A stretch of DNA of 59,467 bases, taken from contig CAJONI010000013.1 in the NCBI GenBank assembly GCA_905235995.1, positions 1 to 59,467 of the forward strand. The letters are read 5' to 3'. Below, one piece after another: positions 50,158-59,467 of this stretch; within the stretch, counting starts at the first letter, position 1, and every line of letters begins with the position of its first letter. The notes below the pieces were generated by a model. It worked only from the letters and a program-made list of their open reading frames with translations, was not told the DNA's origin and made no database searches. The position numbers were made by a program, and so were the translations under genes. The stretch is from an uncultured Bacteroidales bacterium. GTDB taxonomy: Bacteria > Bacteroidota > Bacteroidia > Bacteroidales > UBA932.

Positions 50158-51600
50158 TTATTGTTGTTTGGCAGCCTCTTCGGCGAGCCGGCGGCACGCC
50201 TCCGCGTTATTCTGCTCTCCTGCCTCTTCATAGATGCTAGCGGCCAGGTTGAAGCGGAGCACGGCCCTTTGCGCCTCGCCTATCTCCAGGAGCCATTTGC
50301 CGACGTCGCGGTGGGCGTCTGCTGCTATAGGACTGCTGAAGCCGTAGGTGGTCTCGAAATGTGTCGCCATCTCGGTCGCGTAGTCGTTGAAGTTGTGCAG
50401 GATATCGGGGCAGAAGGCGCGCTTCTCCACCACGAAAGCGCAGTAGAGCCAAAGGGCTGAGGCCCGGCGCTTGACGTCGATGCGGTTCGCCTCGCACAAT
50501 TTGAAAAGGGAGTGGTAGGTCTCCACCGTCTCGCGTATGAGGGAAGGCTTTTCGCCGCAGCTTTTCTTCAGTTTGTCCGTTTTCCGCAGCAGCGCCCTGT
50601 ATTCGCGGTAGCGGCTTTCCCGCTCATCGATATCCTCCTTCAACCCCACCTTGTAGGTATCCCTGCCCGAGCCCTTCTCCAGACGGCAGCCGTTTGCGGC
50701 AAGAAAGTCCTTGATTTCCTTGACATTGTCGGCATTGATTCCTTCCAGTTCCCTGAGCTCGTATAAAGTAACCTGCAGCAGGTCGTAAATCCTTCCGACC
50801 TCGTGGACATCCAGCCGCGCCTTGACCAGATACGAGAGCGGCGTATCCTCGATCCGCACGGAATAGAAAGGGTTCTTCTCCACCGCATCACGCAGCGCAA
50901 TCCGCGCCACGAAGGTATCCCATGGCGTCTTCGGCTCCGCCTCGACGGCCTTGTCATACAGCTCGCGCAGCTTCCCGTCCTGCTCCTTCGCACGGTACTC
51001 CGCAATGACCCCGGCAAGCCAGGGGTTGACGGGAGCATCAGGCAGAGGCTTCGGCAGCGCGTACTTGGGCCAATAGTCCTTGAGGTATTGCAAGATGTCT
51101 CTAAGGTCGACGCGGAGTCCGACATTCATCACAAGCAGGAGCTGGAATTTATCATCCTCTTCCTCCAACTCGGCGATATCAAGCCTGTCATTGGCTTCAG
51201 CTTCCAGATATTCCGCTGCGCTCTTGTGAAGGAACAGGTTCCTGCTTTCGAACAGATGTATCATGGCCCGCACCGAATGCTTCCACCATGTCAACAGTTT
51301 GTCGTTCGTAAAGTCCTGCAGATCAGAAGCATTTTGGGGAATCGGCGGTTTCCTGAAGATTGGTTTGATGTGGTGTTTGCGGCAGACAGTCATGTAGGCC
51401 CTCCAAAATTCGTACAGGTCGGAGAAGTACGACCTGTACTCTTCCGGCATCCCGTCTTCGTTCACCAAAGGACGGATGTTGCACAGCTCATGCCCGAGCA
51501 GCTCTTCATCCTCCAAATATTCGTAAAGCCGATAATACTCGTCGAACCACTCCGGAGCGACGGAGGGGTGGTCGAGGGAAAAGTTCTGGGTGTTGGTCAT
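50158..51600 (-). CDS. Hypothetical protein with alpha-CTD-like helix-hairpin module and helical repeats
   Basis: A 480-residue cytosolic protein. About 1-200 is helical and unrecognised. Residues about 200-330 contain NPWLAGVIAEYRAKEQ and a stretch IYDLLQVTLYELRELEGINA followed by NVKEIKDFLAANGCRL, close in pattern to the LLS..NLG..SLxEIKxxLxxxGL helices of RNA polymerase alpha CTD. The C-terminal 120 residues look like helical (TPR-like) pairs. No catalytic motif is seen. A protein- or DNA-binding adaptor is plausible. Confidence 0.65.
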   Translation of the reverse strand: MTNTQNFSLDHPSVAPEWFDEYYRLYEYLEDEELLGHELCNIRPLVNEDGMPEEYRSYFSDLYEFWRAYMTVCRKHHIKPIFRKPPIPQNASDLQDFTNDKLLTWWKHSVRAMIHLFESRNLFLHKSAAEYLEAEANDRLDIAELEEEDDKFQLLLVMNVGLRVDLRDILQYLKDYWPKYALPKPLPDAPVNPWLAGVIAEYRAKEQDGKLRELYDKAVEAEPKTPWDTFVARIALRDAVEKNPFYSVRIEDTPLSYLVKARLDVHEVGRIYDLLQVTLYELRELEGINADNVKEIKDFLAANGCRLEKGSGRDTYKVGLKEDIDERESRYREYRALLRKTDKLKKSCGEKPSLIRETVETYHSLFKLCEANRIDVKRRASALWLYCAFVVEKRAFCPDILHNFNDYATEMATHFETTYGFSSPIAADAHRDVGKWLLEIGEAQRAVLRFNLAASIYEEAGEQNNAEACRRLAEEAAKQQ

Positions 51601-51639
51601 GGGGGCTTAAAATAGGGCCAGATCAGGGGGCTTGTTTTG

Positions 51640-51647
51640 CAAAGATA
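51640..51647 (-). promoter_or_regulatory. -7 promoter element TATCTTTG
   Basis: Within GCTATCTTTG (51640-51649), 39 nt before the ATG at 51600. Confidence 0.55.
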
Positions 51648-51734
51648 GCAAGAAATCCTTCATGGCGACTCATGGAGTAAACCAAACCCACTCCCGCCTG
51701 CTACGCCAGTTTCGCTATGTTTAGGACTACTTGC

Positions 51735-51860
51735 GCTGCAATGTACGCATCAGTCAATCAAGGAATTACATAATTTCGCCCCCTTCTAAGGAGAAGGGGT
51801 GATAATATGGAAATAACTGATAATCAATTGTGTACATTGCAGCACATAATTGGTTGATTG
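51735..51860. repeat. Interleaved inverted repeats in a gene-free gap
   Basis: The 51650-51960 gap holds no gene. GCTGCAATGTAC (51735-51746) is inverted at 51832-51843, and CAATCAAGGAATTA (51755-51768) is inverted with two mismatches at 51847-51860. The order A-B-A'-B' is interleaved. Between them is a perfect 8-bp hairpin CCCCTTCT-AAGG-AGAAGGGG (51780-51799). Confidence 0.7.
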
Positions 51861-51920
51861 AATGAATCACAAGCATATCCTCCGAACGAAAAGGCAAAAG
51901 CGCAGAATATGGCAATAAAA

Positions 51921-51947
51921 AAAACAGCCCCTTGGGAGGGCTGTTTT
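51921..51947 (-). terminator. Intrinsic terminator of the ferredoxin gene
   Basis: AAAACAGCCC (51921-51930) pairs with GGGCTGTTTT (51938-51947); read on the minus strand it ends in a run of T. It lies 22 bp after the ferredoxin stop. Confidence 0.85.
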
Positions 51948-51969
51948 TAAGAGTGTTGCGAGCTTGAGG

Positions 51970-52137
51970 TTATTCGGCTACGATCGCGCCCTGGGGGCAG
52001 ACGCTGGCGCAGGTGCCGCAGTCTACGCAGGCCTCGGGATCGATCTTGTAGATGTCACCGGCAGAAATCGCGCCCATAGGGCATTCGTCGATGCAGGTAC
52101 CGCAAGCAACGCAATTTTCAGTAATCTTGTAAGCCAT
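51970..52137 (-). CDS. 2[4Fe-4S] ferredoxin
   Basis: A 55-residue clostridial-type electron carrier, short enough to be missed by length filters. Two CxxCxxCxxxCP clusters are complete: C9, C12, C15, C19 (CVACGTCIDECP) and C38, C41, C44, C48 (CVDCGTCASVCP). Start MAYKITENC. Such ferredoxins carry electrons for pyruvate:ferredoxin oxidoreductase and similar anaerobic enzymes. It is a single gene with its own terminator, probably strongly expressed. Confidence 0.96.
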   Translation of the reverse strand: MAYKITENCVACGTCIDECPMGAISAGDIYKIDPEACVDCGTCASVCPQGAIVAE

Positions 52138-52198
52138 GGTTCAAATGTTAGTGTTTTGACAAAACGTTTTGTTCCGGCAAAGATAAGATGTTTTTTCG

Positions 52199-55096
52199 TC
52201 AATACCCAAAAATTTCATCGGTAGAGACCTCCCTGATCGTGCCGTAGTGCGAAAGCCCCTTGAGGTCCATGTCGCTCGTGCGGCCCACGATGCCGTAGGT
52301 GTGCGGCTTGCCCTTCACGTATTCCTGCTGGAACTTGACCACGTCCTCGAGCGTCAGGGCAGGCACCTGCTCGTAGATGACCTTGTTGAGGTCGTAGTCC
52401 AGGCCGCGGCGCTGCGCGTTGAGGTAGGCCGTCAGCACACGGCTGCGGACGGTGCGCGCAGTGCGGATGTTGGAAATCAGCGACTCCTTCGCGATCTTGA
52501 AGGCATTCTCCGAAACAGGCATCTCGTTGATGATCTCGTCGAAAGCCGAGAGAGCGTCGATGAGCTTGTCGTTCTGCGTGCCGATGGAGAAGGAGAACAG
52601 CGAAGGATGCTCGAGGTCGGCAGGGATGGAATAGTTGGCACGTGCACTGTAGGCCAGGCCACGCGCCTCACGCATCTCCTGGAACACGATGGAGTTCATT
52701 CCGCCACCGAAGTACTCGTTGTAGAGAGTGATGATGGGAGCCATCTCCACGCTGAACGGCAGCCCGGTGTTGTAGTAGCCCGTCAGGTTGAGCTGGTTGG
52801 CATCGTACTTCGCCAGGGCCACCTTGTCGCTTTCGGTGGGCAGGTATGCGAAAGGATTGCCCTTGACCACAGGCTTGAGCACTTCAGGCACATTGTGGAT
52901 GCGGTTGATCGTCTCCACCGCATCAGCCTCGCTCAGCGGACCATAGTAGAGCACCTTGTGCTCGTTGCCGAAGATACCGTGGATCTTTTCGAGAAGCGCC
53001 TCGTCGCTCAGCTTCATCAGTTCCGCGGAAGGAATCACGTTGGTGCTCGGGTTCTTCGGACCGTAGAGAGCGTAGGACGAGATGCGCGAAGCGTTGCTGC
53101 GCTGGTCGAGCTTGGCATTGCGGCGCTCGTAGAGAGTGTTGGCCTTGAGCATCTGCAGCGCCTCGGGGTTGGCTTTCGCGTTGGCGATGACCTTCTCCAC
53201 GAGAGCCATGGCTTCCTCCATGTTTTCGGCCAGGCCGTTGAGCGACACATAGGTACGCTCGCCGGTGCAGACGACGCTCATCGTGCAGGCCATGCGGTAG
53301 AAAGCCTTCTGGACTTCTTCAGGCGTCATGTCGTCGGTGCCGAGGAAGCTGAGGTAGTTGGTCGCGAAAGGCATCACGTTGTCGGCGTAGCTGCCCGTCT
53401 CCAGGAGGTACTGGAGCTCGAACACACCGTTGGTCACGTTCTGCTTGTAGAGCACGGGGATGCCGCTCTTCGCCTCGAGGACCGACATGTCCTTCTGGAA
53501 GTCCACGAACACCGGCTCGATGTCCTTCACGTCGGAAGCCTGGAGCTCCTGCAGGAACGCGCTGGCCACGTCACGGTTCATCATGATGGGCGTGATGGCC
53601 GGCTTGGCGATGCGGGTGTCGGTCGGGTCGCGCTGCTCCAGCTTGTTGACCTGCACATAGTTGTCTTTGAAGTGCTCGTTGGCGAAAGCCACCAGGTCGT
53701 CCTTGGTGATCTTTTCGAGCTCGTCGATGTTGTGGATGAAATCCTTCCACTCGATGTCGTAGATGAAGCAGTTCACCTCGGCACGGACCAGGGCGCGCGA
53801 CATCTCCAGCATGCGCATGAACTGGAGCTTCTCGTTGTTGATGATGGCGGTCAGCAACTCTTCGTCGAATTCACCCTTCTTCACCTTGTCGAGCTCGGCA
53901 AGGGCGATCTCCTTGACCTCCTCGAGGCTCTGCCCCTGGAGAGGCTCGGCCATGATGACGAAGGCCGAATAGTCGGCGAGGTTCTGGGAGATGGCGAACA
54001 TGCTGAGCGTCTTCTGCTGCTGGTTCACGTCGAGGTCGATCAGGCCGGCCTTGCCGTTGGTGAGGATGGAGCTGATAAGGTCGAGATACCTGGCCTCAGG
54101 GCTGTTGGCGCCCGGGAAACGCCAGGCGAGGAACAGGCTGGGAGATTCCAGGCCAAGCACGTCCTTGACGACAGGGGCGGTGATGGGATCCTCGGGTTCG
54201 AATTCCATCTTCTTGAGGTCCTTGTTGGGCTTCATCGGGCCGAAATACTTGTCGATGACCTTGATGGCCTGGTCCGGGTCGAAGTCGCCCACCAGGCAGA
54301 CGGCCATGTTGTTGGGCACGTACCACTGGTCGTGGTATTTCTTCACGTTGGTGATCGAAGGGTTCTTCAGGTGCTCGCCCCAGCCGATGACCGGAGTGTG
54401 GTAGGGGTGCTTCGGGAAGAGGGCGGCGAATGCTGCTTCGCTCACTTTCTCCTGGTCCATCACCGCGTACATGTTGTACTCCTCGTAGATGGTCTCCAGC
54501 TCGGTGTGGAAGCCGCGGAGCACTACGTTCTCGAACCTGTCGGCCTGTATCTTCGCCCAGTTCTCCAGCTGGTTCGACGGGATGTTCTCCGTGTAGCAGG
54601 TCACGTCGTTGCTGGTGTAGGCGTTGGTACCGCGTCCGCCGATGGCGGCCATGGCCTTGTCGTATTCGTTGGGGATGAAGATCTTGGACGCCTCATACGA
54701 AATGGAGTCTATCTGGTGGTAGATGGCCTTGCGCTCGTCGGGGTCGGTGGTCTGGCGGTAGACCTCGAAGAGTTCCTCGATCTGGTCGAGCATCGGCTCC
54801 TCGGCTTCGTAGTCCTGGGTGCCGAGCTTCTTCGTGCCCTTGAACATCAGGTGCTCGAAATAGTGGGCCAGGCCGGTGGTCTCCTGAGGGTCGTTCTTGC
54901 TGCCGACCTTCACGGCGACATGGGCGTCGATGCGCGGTTCGTCGTTGTTGACGATCATGTATACCTTCAGACCATTGTCCAAAGTGTAGATGCGGGCGCC
55001 CGTGGGGTCGCCCTTCACGGTCTCGTACTTGTAGCTGCAACATCCTGCGACTGACAGCGCCAGGAAGGCAATCAGAAGAAAGTAAATGCGTTTCAT
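52199..55096 (-). CDS. M16 zinc metalloprotease, lipoprotein
   Basis: A 965-residue pitrilysin/insulinase-type protease with both halves in one chain. A lipoprotein signal peptide ends at lipobox VAGC, C19. The inverted zinc motif HxxEH is H78-Y-F-E81-H82 (GLAHYFEHLMFKGTKK), with the distal Glu region in EEYNMYAVMDQEK. The C-terminal half contains the R/Y-type pair region (MREARGLAYSARANYS) that helps bind substrate. It probably sits in the cell envelope and degrades peptides. Confidence 0.93.
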   Translation of the reverse strand: MKRIYFLLIAFLALSVAGCCSYKYETVKGDPTGARIYTLDNGLKVYMIVNNDEPRIDAHVAVKVGSKNDPQETTGLAHYFEHLMFKGTKKLGTQDYEAEEPMLDQIEELFEVYRQTTDPDERKAIYHQIDSISYEASKIFIPNEYDKAMAAIGGRGTNAYTSNDVTCYTENIPSNQLENWAKIQADRFENVVLRGFHTELETIYEEYNMYAVMDQEKVSEAAFAALFPKHPYHTPVIGWGEHLKNPSITNVKKYHDQWYVPNNMAVCLVGDFDPDQAIKVIDKYFGPMKPNKDLKKMEFEPEDPITAPVVKDVLGLESPSLFLAWRFPGANSPEARYLDLISSILTNGKAGLIDLDVNQQQKTLSMFAISQNLADYSAFVIMAEPLQGQSLEEVKEIALAELDKVKKGEFDEELLTAIINNEKLQFMRMLEMSRALVRAEVNCFIYDIEWKDFIHNIDELEKITKDDLVAFANEHFKDNYVQVNKLEQRDPTDTRIAKPAITPIMMNRDVASAFLQELQASDVKDIEPVFVDFQKDMSVLEAKSGIPVLYKQNVTNGVFELQYLLETGSYADNVMPFATNYLSFLGTDDMTPEEVQKAFYRMACTMSVVCTGERTYVSLNGLAENMEEAMALVEKVIANAKANPEALQMLKANTLYERRNAKLDQRSNASRISSYALYGPKNPSTNVIPSAELMKLSDEALLEKIHGIFGNEHKVLYYGPLSEADAVETINRIHNVPEVLKPVVKGNPFAYLPTESDKVALAKYDANQLNLTGYYNTGLPFSVEMAPIITLYNEYFGGGMNSIVFQEMREARGLAYSARANYSIPADLEHPSLFSFSIGTQNDKLIDALSAFDEIINEMPVSENAFKIAKESLISNIRTARTVRSRVLTAYLNAQRRGLDYDLNKVIYEQVPALTLEDVVKFQQEYVKGKPHTYGIVGRTSDMDLKGLSHYGTIREVSTDEIFGY

Positions 55097-55168
55097 GATA
55101 TTATGGCAGTTGTGGTTTGTTGGCTTGATTTATGTATTTCAGATGCACAAAAATAAATAAACAATTGG

Positions 55169-55176
55169 TATCTTTG
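55169..55176 (+). promoter_or_regulatory. -7 promoter element TATCTTTG for the DUF1573 gene
   Basis: Perfect TAnnTTTG, 15 nt before the ATG at 55192, which supports that start. Confidence 0.55.
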
Positions 55177-55191
55177 CAAAATATTTTCGGT

Positions 55192-56310
55192 ATGAGAAGA
55201 ATCGCCATATTGCTGAGTGCCTTCCTGCTGTCCCTGACGGGCCTGCAGGCGCAGAATGAGACCTTCTTCAAGGAGGAAGACGTCATCCGTTTCGACCACA
55301 AGGTCCACGACTTCGGTGACGTGCTGATGTCGGAAGGACCCGTGACCTGCGTGTTTACCTTCACCAACATCGGCAAGCTGCCCCTGGTGGTCCACAACGT
55401 GATCTCCTCCTGCGGCTGCACGACCCCCGAATGGACCCGCCAGCCTGTCCGTCCCGGCGCCACCGGCACCATCGAAGCCACTTTCAGCAACGACCAGGGC
55501 CCGTATCCCTTCGAGAAAGCCCTCACCGTCTATGTGGGCGTAGGCTCTTCCGGATTGGACAAGCCCATAGTCCTCAGGCTCCGCGGCGAGGCCCACGAGC
55601 GCAAGATGGACCTCGACGAGCTCTTCTCCACCCGTATCGGCGACCTCGGCCTGCGCAAGTCCGAAGTCTCGCTCGGCTACATCGACCAGGGCGTCGTGAA
55701 GTCCGACCAGATGCAGGTAGCCAATCTCTCGAAAACCGAGCTGTCCGTGGAGACCGCCTCGGCGACCCCCGGCCTCACGGTAAGCGTATCGCCCAATCCC
55801 ATCCCGGCCCGCAGCATGGCGCGGCTCACCTACACCGTCGATCCCGCCCGCATGTCCGGCATGTCCTGGGGCAAGCAGCGCTTCGAAGCCACCCTCAAGC
55901 TCCGCGGCCGCGAGCAGGCCGACAAATTGGCAGTCACCGCAGTGATCAAGGACCATTTCGGCAGCATGCCCAGGGCAGAGCTGGAGAAGGCCCCCGTGCC
56001 GGTGGTCGACCGCAGCTACCATGAATTCGGGCAGGTGAGGAAAGGAACCGTGGTGCAGGCAGTGTACACCCTCCGCAACAAGGGCAAGAGCCCTCTGGTG
56101 ATCCATCAGGTCGACGGGCCCTCCGCCGCCACGAAGGTCCGGACCGCCATGCCCCTGACCATCAAGCCCGGCGGCAAGGCCGAGGTGAAGGTGAGCTACG
56201 ACACCGGAGCCCTCGACTTCACCGGCGAGGCGATCGAGGTGCTGAGCGTGATCACCAACGCTCCGTCCAAACCCATACTCAACCTGTTCATAACCGGAAA
56301 CGTCCAATAG
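55192..56310 (+). CDS. Exported DUF1573 protein
   Basis: A 372-residue exported protein with a signal peptide ending near LQAQ (residue 20). Two DUF1573 Ig-like modules are seen: one starting FDHKVHDFGDVLMSEGPV with the hallmark SSCGCTTPEW, and a second starting YHEFGQVRKGTVVQAVYTLRNKGKSPLVIHQV, in which the Cys pair is absent. The family is widespread in Bacteroidota and its role is unknown. argK/meaB starts 2 nt after. Confidence 0.85.
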   Translation: MRRIAILLSAFLLSLTGLQAQNETFFKEEDVIRFDHKVHDFGDVLMSEGPVTCVFTFTNIGKLPLVVHNVISSCGCTTPEWTRQPVRPGATGTIEATFSNDQGPYPFEKALTVYVGVGSSGLDKPIVLRLRGEAHERKMDLDELFSTRIGDLGLRKSEVSLGYIDQGVVKSDQMQVANLSKTELSVETASATPGLTVSVSPNPIPARSMARLTYTVDPARMSGMSWGKQRFEATLKLRGREQADKLAVTAVIKDHFGSMPRAELEKAPVPVVDRSYHEFGQVRKGTVVQAVYTLRNKGKSPLVIHQVDGPSAATKVRTAMPLTIKPGGKAEVKVSYDTGALDFTGEAIEVLSVITNAPSKPILNLFITGNVQ

Positions 56311-56312
56311 CC

Positions 56313-57440
56313 ATGGCCATCGACAAGACCCATCAGGGAGATTTCTTCGCCGACTATCAGAACAGCGACTCCAGCCTCGTGGTCAACGACGGGGTGAAGC
56401 CGCTGCCTTCAGTCAATCCGTACCTGAAACGCGTTTTCAAGAAACGTCCCGCCGTCAAGACCGTGGACGAATACATGGAAGGTATCGAGAGGGGCGACAC
56501 CACGACCCTCAGCCAGGCCATCACCCTCGTAGAGAGCCATCTGCCTGAACATCGCGCCATCGCGCAGCAGATCATCCAGCGCTGCCAGGCCCTCTCCAAC
56601 GGGAAGCAGACCATGCGCATAGGCATCACCGGCGTCCCCGGCGCCGGCAAGAGCACCTTCATCGAGGCCTTCGGCTCATATCTCACCTCCGAAGGACACA
56701 GGCTCGCGGTGCTCGCCATCGACCCGAGTTCCGAGAAGAGCAAGGGCAGCATCCTCGGCGACAAGACCCGCATGGAGACTCTCTGCCACGACCCCAAGGT
56801 CTTCATACGCCCCAGCCCGAGCGCAGGTTCGCTGGGCGGTGTGGCCCGCAAGACCCGCGAGACCATACTCCTCTGCGAGGCGGCAGGCTTCGACGTGGTC
56901 TTCATCGAGACAGTGGGCGTGGGCCAGAGCGAGACCGCGGTCCACTCCATGAGCGACTTCTTCCTGCTGCTGATGCTTTCCGGCGCGGGCGACGACCTGC
57001 AGGGCATCAAGCGCGGCATCATGGAGATGTCCGACCTTATCGCCATCACCAAGGCCGACGGCACCAACGTCGAGAAGGCGCAGCTGGCGCGGGCCCTCTA
57101 TGCCAACGCACTGCATCTTTTCCCGCCCACGGAGTCGGGCTGGGTGCCCACCGCCGTGACCTCATCCGCCGTCACGAAGGAGGGCCTGCCGGAGATACTG
57201 CAGAAGATAGAAGAGTATTTCGCGCTGGTCAAGGGCAATGGCTACTATCTCAAGAAGAGGCGCGAACAGGCCCGCTACTGGATGTACGAGAGCATCAACG
57301 AGAGCCTGAAGAACATGTTCTACGAAGACGAGCGCATAGAGCAGCTGATACCCGAATACGAAGATGCTGTGCTGCGCGGCGACCTGGAGTCCTTCTCCGC
57401 CGCCACCGAACTGATTGAAAAATACCAGAAAAAACTATAA
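56313..57440 (+). CDS. meaB: ArgK/MeaB family GTPase, methylmalonyl-CoA mutase chaperone
   Basis: A 375-residue G3E GTPase that protects and reloads the B12-dependent methylmalonyl-CoA mutase. P-loop [10 protein letters not shown], the Mg/switch region [31 protein letters not shown] (switch II) and ITKADGTN (base recognition, NKxD-like) are present. The mutase genes are not in this window. It fits propionate/succinate metabolism of gut Bacteroidales. Confidence 0.94.
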   Translation: MAIDKTHQGDFFADYQNSDSSLVVNDGVKPLPSVNPYLKRVFKKRPAVKTVDEYMEGIERGDTTTLSQAITLVESHLPEHRAIAQQIIQRCQALSNGKQTMRIGITGVPGAGKSTFIEAFGSYLTSEGHRLAVLAIDPSSEKSKGSILGDKTRMETLCHDPKVFIRPSPSAGSLGGVARKTRETILLCEAAGFDVVFIETVGVGQSETAVHSMSDFFLLLMLSGAGDDLQGIKRGIMEMSDLIAITKADGTNVEKAQLARALYANALHLFPPTESGWVPTAVTSSAVTKEGLPEILQKIEEYFALVKGNGYYLKKRREQARYWMYESINESLKNMFYEDERIEQLIPEYEDAVLRGDLESFSAATELIEKYQKKL

Positions 57441-57448
57441 TCCAAGAT

Positions 57449-59467
57449 ATGGCAAATTTCCTGAAGACCCTGTTCGGCACCAAGGCCGACCGAGACCTCA
57501 AGCAGCTGAATCCCACACTCAAACAGATACTTTCCGCGTACGACCGCATCGACGCCCTCAGCGACGACGGCCTGCGCGAGGAGAGCGCCGCCCTGCGTGA
57601 AAAGGTGCGCGCCTACACTGCCGCCGAAGAGGCGCAGGTTGCCGAAATCCGTGAACAGCTCTCGGACCCCGAGATGGAAGTCTCCCTCAAGGAGAAGCTG
57701 GCCACCGAGCTCGACGCCCTCAATGAGACCATCGACAAGAAGATAGAGGAGATCCTCACCGAAGTGCTCCCCGAGGCCTTCGCGATCATGAAGTCCACGG
57801 CCCGCCGCTTCAAGGAGAACGGGAAGATACGCGTCAAGGCCACCGATTTCGACCGCGACCTGAGCGCTAAATACGATTTCGTGAACCTCGACGGCAACAC
57901 CGCCATCTGGCGCAACAGCTGGATGGCCGGGGGCAACATGGTGACCTGGGACATGGTCCACTACGACGTGCAGCTCATCGGCGGCACGGTGCTCCACCAG
58001 GGCAAGATCGCGGAGATGGCCACCGGTGAGGGAAAGACCCTCGTGGCCACGCTCCCCGTGTTCCTCAACGCGCTGGCAGGCAAGGGCGTGCATGTGGTTA
58101 CCGTCAACGACTACCTGGCCAAGCGTGACTCCGAGTGGATGGGACCTCTTTATATGTTCCATGGCCTCTCCGTCGACTGTATCGACAAGCACCAGCCCAA
58201 CTCCGAGGCCCGTCGTAAGGCCTATCAGGCAGATATCACCTTCGGAACCAACAACGAGTTCGGTTTCGACTACTTGCGTGACAACATGGCCATTTCGCCT
58301 GCCGATCTCGTGCAGCGCGCCCATAACTACGCCATCGTCGATGAGGTCGACTCCGTGTTGATCGACGATGCCCGTACCCCGCTGATCATCTCTGGTCCTA
58401 TCCCCAAGGGCGACGACCAGATGTTCGAAGAGTACCAGCCCCTCGTGGAGCGTCTCGTGGGTGTGCAGAAGCAGCTGGCCACCCAGTATCTCGCTGATGC
58501 CAAGACGCTGATCACTGCCGGTAACCAGCTCATGGAGGCCGGTAATAAGAAGGACGGTCAGGAGAAGCTCGACCAGGGTTTCCTCTCCCTCTACCGTTCT
58601 CATAAGGCCATGCCGAAGAACAAGCCCCTCATCAAATACCTCTCTGAGGAAGGCATCAAGGCCGGTATGCTCAAGACCGAGGAGATCTATATGGAGAACA
58701 ACAACCGTCGTATGCCCGAGTGTGTGGAGCCCCTCTACTTCGTGGTCGACGAGAAACTCAACTCCTGCGACCTCACCGATAAGGGTACTGCCTGGCTGGC
58801 CAAGCAGGTCAACGATGCCGAGCTCTTCGTGTTGCCTGACATCACCTCCGAGCTCTCTGCCCTCGAGGCCGAGACGGGTCTGAGCGATCAGGAGCGCGTC
58901 GACAAGAAGGACGAGTTAATGTCGCATTACGCCGTTCAGAGTGAGCGTGTACATACCCTTCAGCAGCTGCTGAAGGCCTATTGTATGTTTAATAAGGATG
59001 ACGAATACGTGGTCATCGACGGTGAAGTGAAGATCGTCGACGAGCAGACGGGCCGTATCATGGAAGGTCGTCGTTGGAGCGACGGACTCCACCAGGCTGT
59101 CGAGGCTAAGGAGCACGTCAAGGTCGAGGCTGCCACGCAGACCTTCGCCACCATCACCCTGCAGAACTACTTCCGTATGTACCACAAGCTCGCAGGTATG
59201 ACGGGTACCGCTTCTACCGAGGCCGGTGAGTTCTGGGATATCTACAAGCTCGATGTGGTGGAGATTCCCACCAACCGTCCTGTCATCCGTAACGACCAGG
59301 ACGACCGTGTCTACAAGACCGCCCGTGAGAAGTACCGCGCCGTCATCGAGGAGATTGTCAAGATGCGTAATTCAGGCCGTCCGACGCTGATTGGTACCAC
59401 TTCGGTGGAGATCTCAGAGTTGCTCAGCCGTATGCTCGATATGTATGTGAATCCCGAGACCGGCAAG
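57449..59467 (+). CDS. secA: Protein translocase ATPase SecA (3' end outside window)
   Basis: The first 673 residues of SecA, which drives preproteins through SecYEG. The start is [19 protein letters not shown]. Walker A is in [16 protein letters not shown], the DEAD-like Walker B in [22 protein letters not shown], and [14 protein letters not shown] and [14 protein letters not shown] are hallmark motifs. The gene is cut by the window end. From about 58150 onward Arg and Gly codons shift from mostly CGC/GGC to mostly CGT/GGT, which may reflect recombination or a contig join. Confidence 0.96.
   Translation, partial: MANFLKTLFGTKADRDLKQLNPTLKQILSAYDRIDALSDDGLREESAALREKVRAYTAAEEAQVAEIREQLSDPEMEVSLKEKLATELDALNETIDKKIEEILTEVLPEAFAIMKSTARRFKENGKIRVKATDFDRDLSAKYDFVNLDGNTAIWRNSWMAGGNMVTWDMVHYDVQLIGGTVLHQGKIAEMATGEGKTLVATLPVFLNALAGKGVHVVTVNDYLAKRDSEWMGPLYMFHGLSVDCIDKHQPNSEARRKAYQADITFGTNNEFGFDYLRDNMAISPADLVQRAHNYAIVDEVDSVLIDDARTPLIISGPIPKGDDQMFEEYQPLVERLVGVQKQLATQYLADAKTLITAGNQLMEAGNKKDGQEKLDQGFLSLYRSHKAMPKNKPLIKYLSEEGIKAGMLKTEEIYMENNNRRMPECVEPLYFVVDEKLNSCDLTDKGTAWLAKQVNDAELFVLPDITSELSALEAETGLSDQERVDKKDELMSHYAVQSERVHTLQQLLKAYCMFNKDDEYVVIDGEVKIVDEQTGRIMEGRRWSDGLHQAVEAKEHVKVEAATQTFATITLQNYFRMYHKLAGMTGTASTEAGEFWDIYKLDVVEIPTNRPVIRNDQDDRVYKTAREKYRAVIEEIVKMRNSGRPTLIGTTSVEISELLSRMLDMYVNPETGK

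Noticed and set aside
52247-55054. A 935-codon plus-strand open frame opposite the M16 protease
   Set aside because: It is a long antisense shadow caused by GC-rich codon bias. The minus strand encodes an M16 protease with all motifs, and the plus-strand product is Val/His/Asp-rich with no domain.

Overview
The window looks like a chromosomal segment of a GC-rich member of the Bacteroidales (Bacteroidota). Evidence: many genes are preceded by the Bacteroidota -7 promoter element TAnnTTTG with no clear Shine-Dalgarno; Rho carries a long disordered, Gln-rich insert; and the gene set (NanH-type sialidase, DUF1573 protein, short ArgK/MeaB GTPase, QueF plus YhhQ, split ChrA pair) is typical of that phylum. 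An uncultured gut lineage is plausible, but this is inference.

Layout. 0-1 kb: a transposase-derived gene that has lost its catalytic core. 1-31 kb is mostly ordered housekeeping sequence: a two-gene chromate transporter, the queuosine pair queF-yhhQ, prmA, a YhhN protein, tRNA-Leu(UAG), a palindromic repeat cluster, an M20 peptidase, tig-clpP-clpX, tRNA-Lys(CUU), rho, lptD and a divergent amidase, dnaA, pepD, rpe, birA, rsfS-ftsH-cdsA-psd, a secreted sialidase, a tryptophanase/tyrosine phenol-lyase relative, a DUF554 protein, an SGNH-M28 fusion hydrolase and a rubrerythrin with two rubredoxin-like domains.

31-52 kb is accessory. It holds a three-AAA+-domain ATPase, a small cassette (P-loop ATPase plus a hicB remnant) flanked by a 59-bp duplication of the 3' end of that AAA+ gene, an operon of a pentapeptide-repeat membrane protein and a methyltransferase-like protein, an array of GGGGTAGGTC repeats in both orientations, a HicBA toxin-antitoxin pair and a metallophosphoesterase lacking metal ligands. 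An AT-rich block follows (about 40.0-46.7 kb) with a polytopic membrane protein, an isochorismatase-like hydrolase tightly linked to a helical two-TM protein, and a glycosyltransferase-TM fusion. The block ends abruptly in the 3' remnant of a broken gene that abuts a membrane protein with an SH3b domain at its N-terminus and a PARP-like ADP-ribosyltransferase domain (H-Y-E triad) at its C-terminus. A MATE exporter and two paralogous proteins with an RNA-polymerase-alpha-CTD-like module follow.

52-59.5 kb returns to core genes: a 2[4Fe-4S] ferredoxin, an M16 lipoprotein protease, a DUF1573 protein, ArgK/MeaB, and secA, which runs off the window.

The best candidates for something undescribed are the SH3b-TM-ADP-ribosyltransferase protein with its decapitated upstream partner, the hydrolase/two-TM bicistron in the AT-rich block, the pentapeptide/TM plus methyltransferase-like operon, and the GGGGTAGGTC repeat array. 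No function is proven for any of them.
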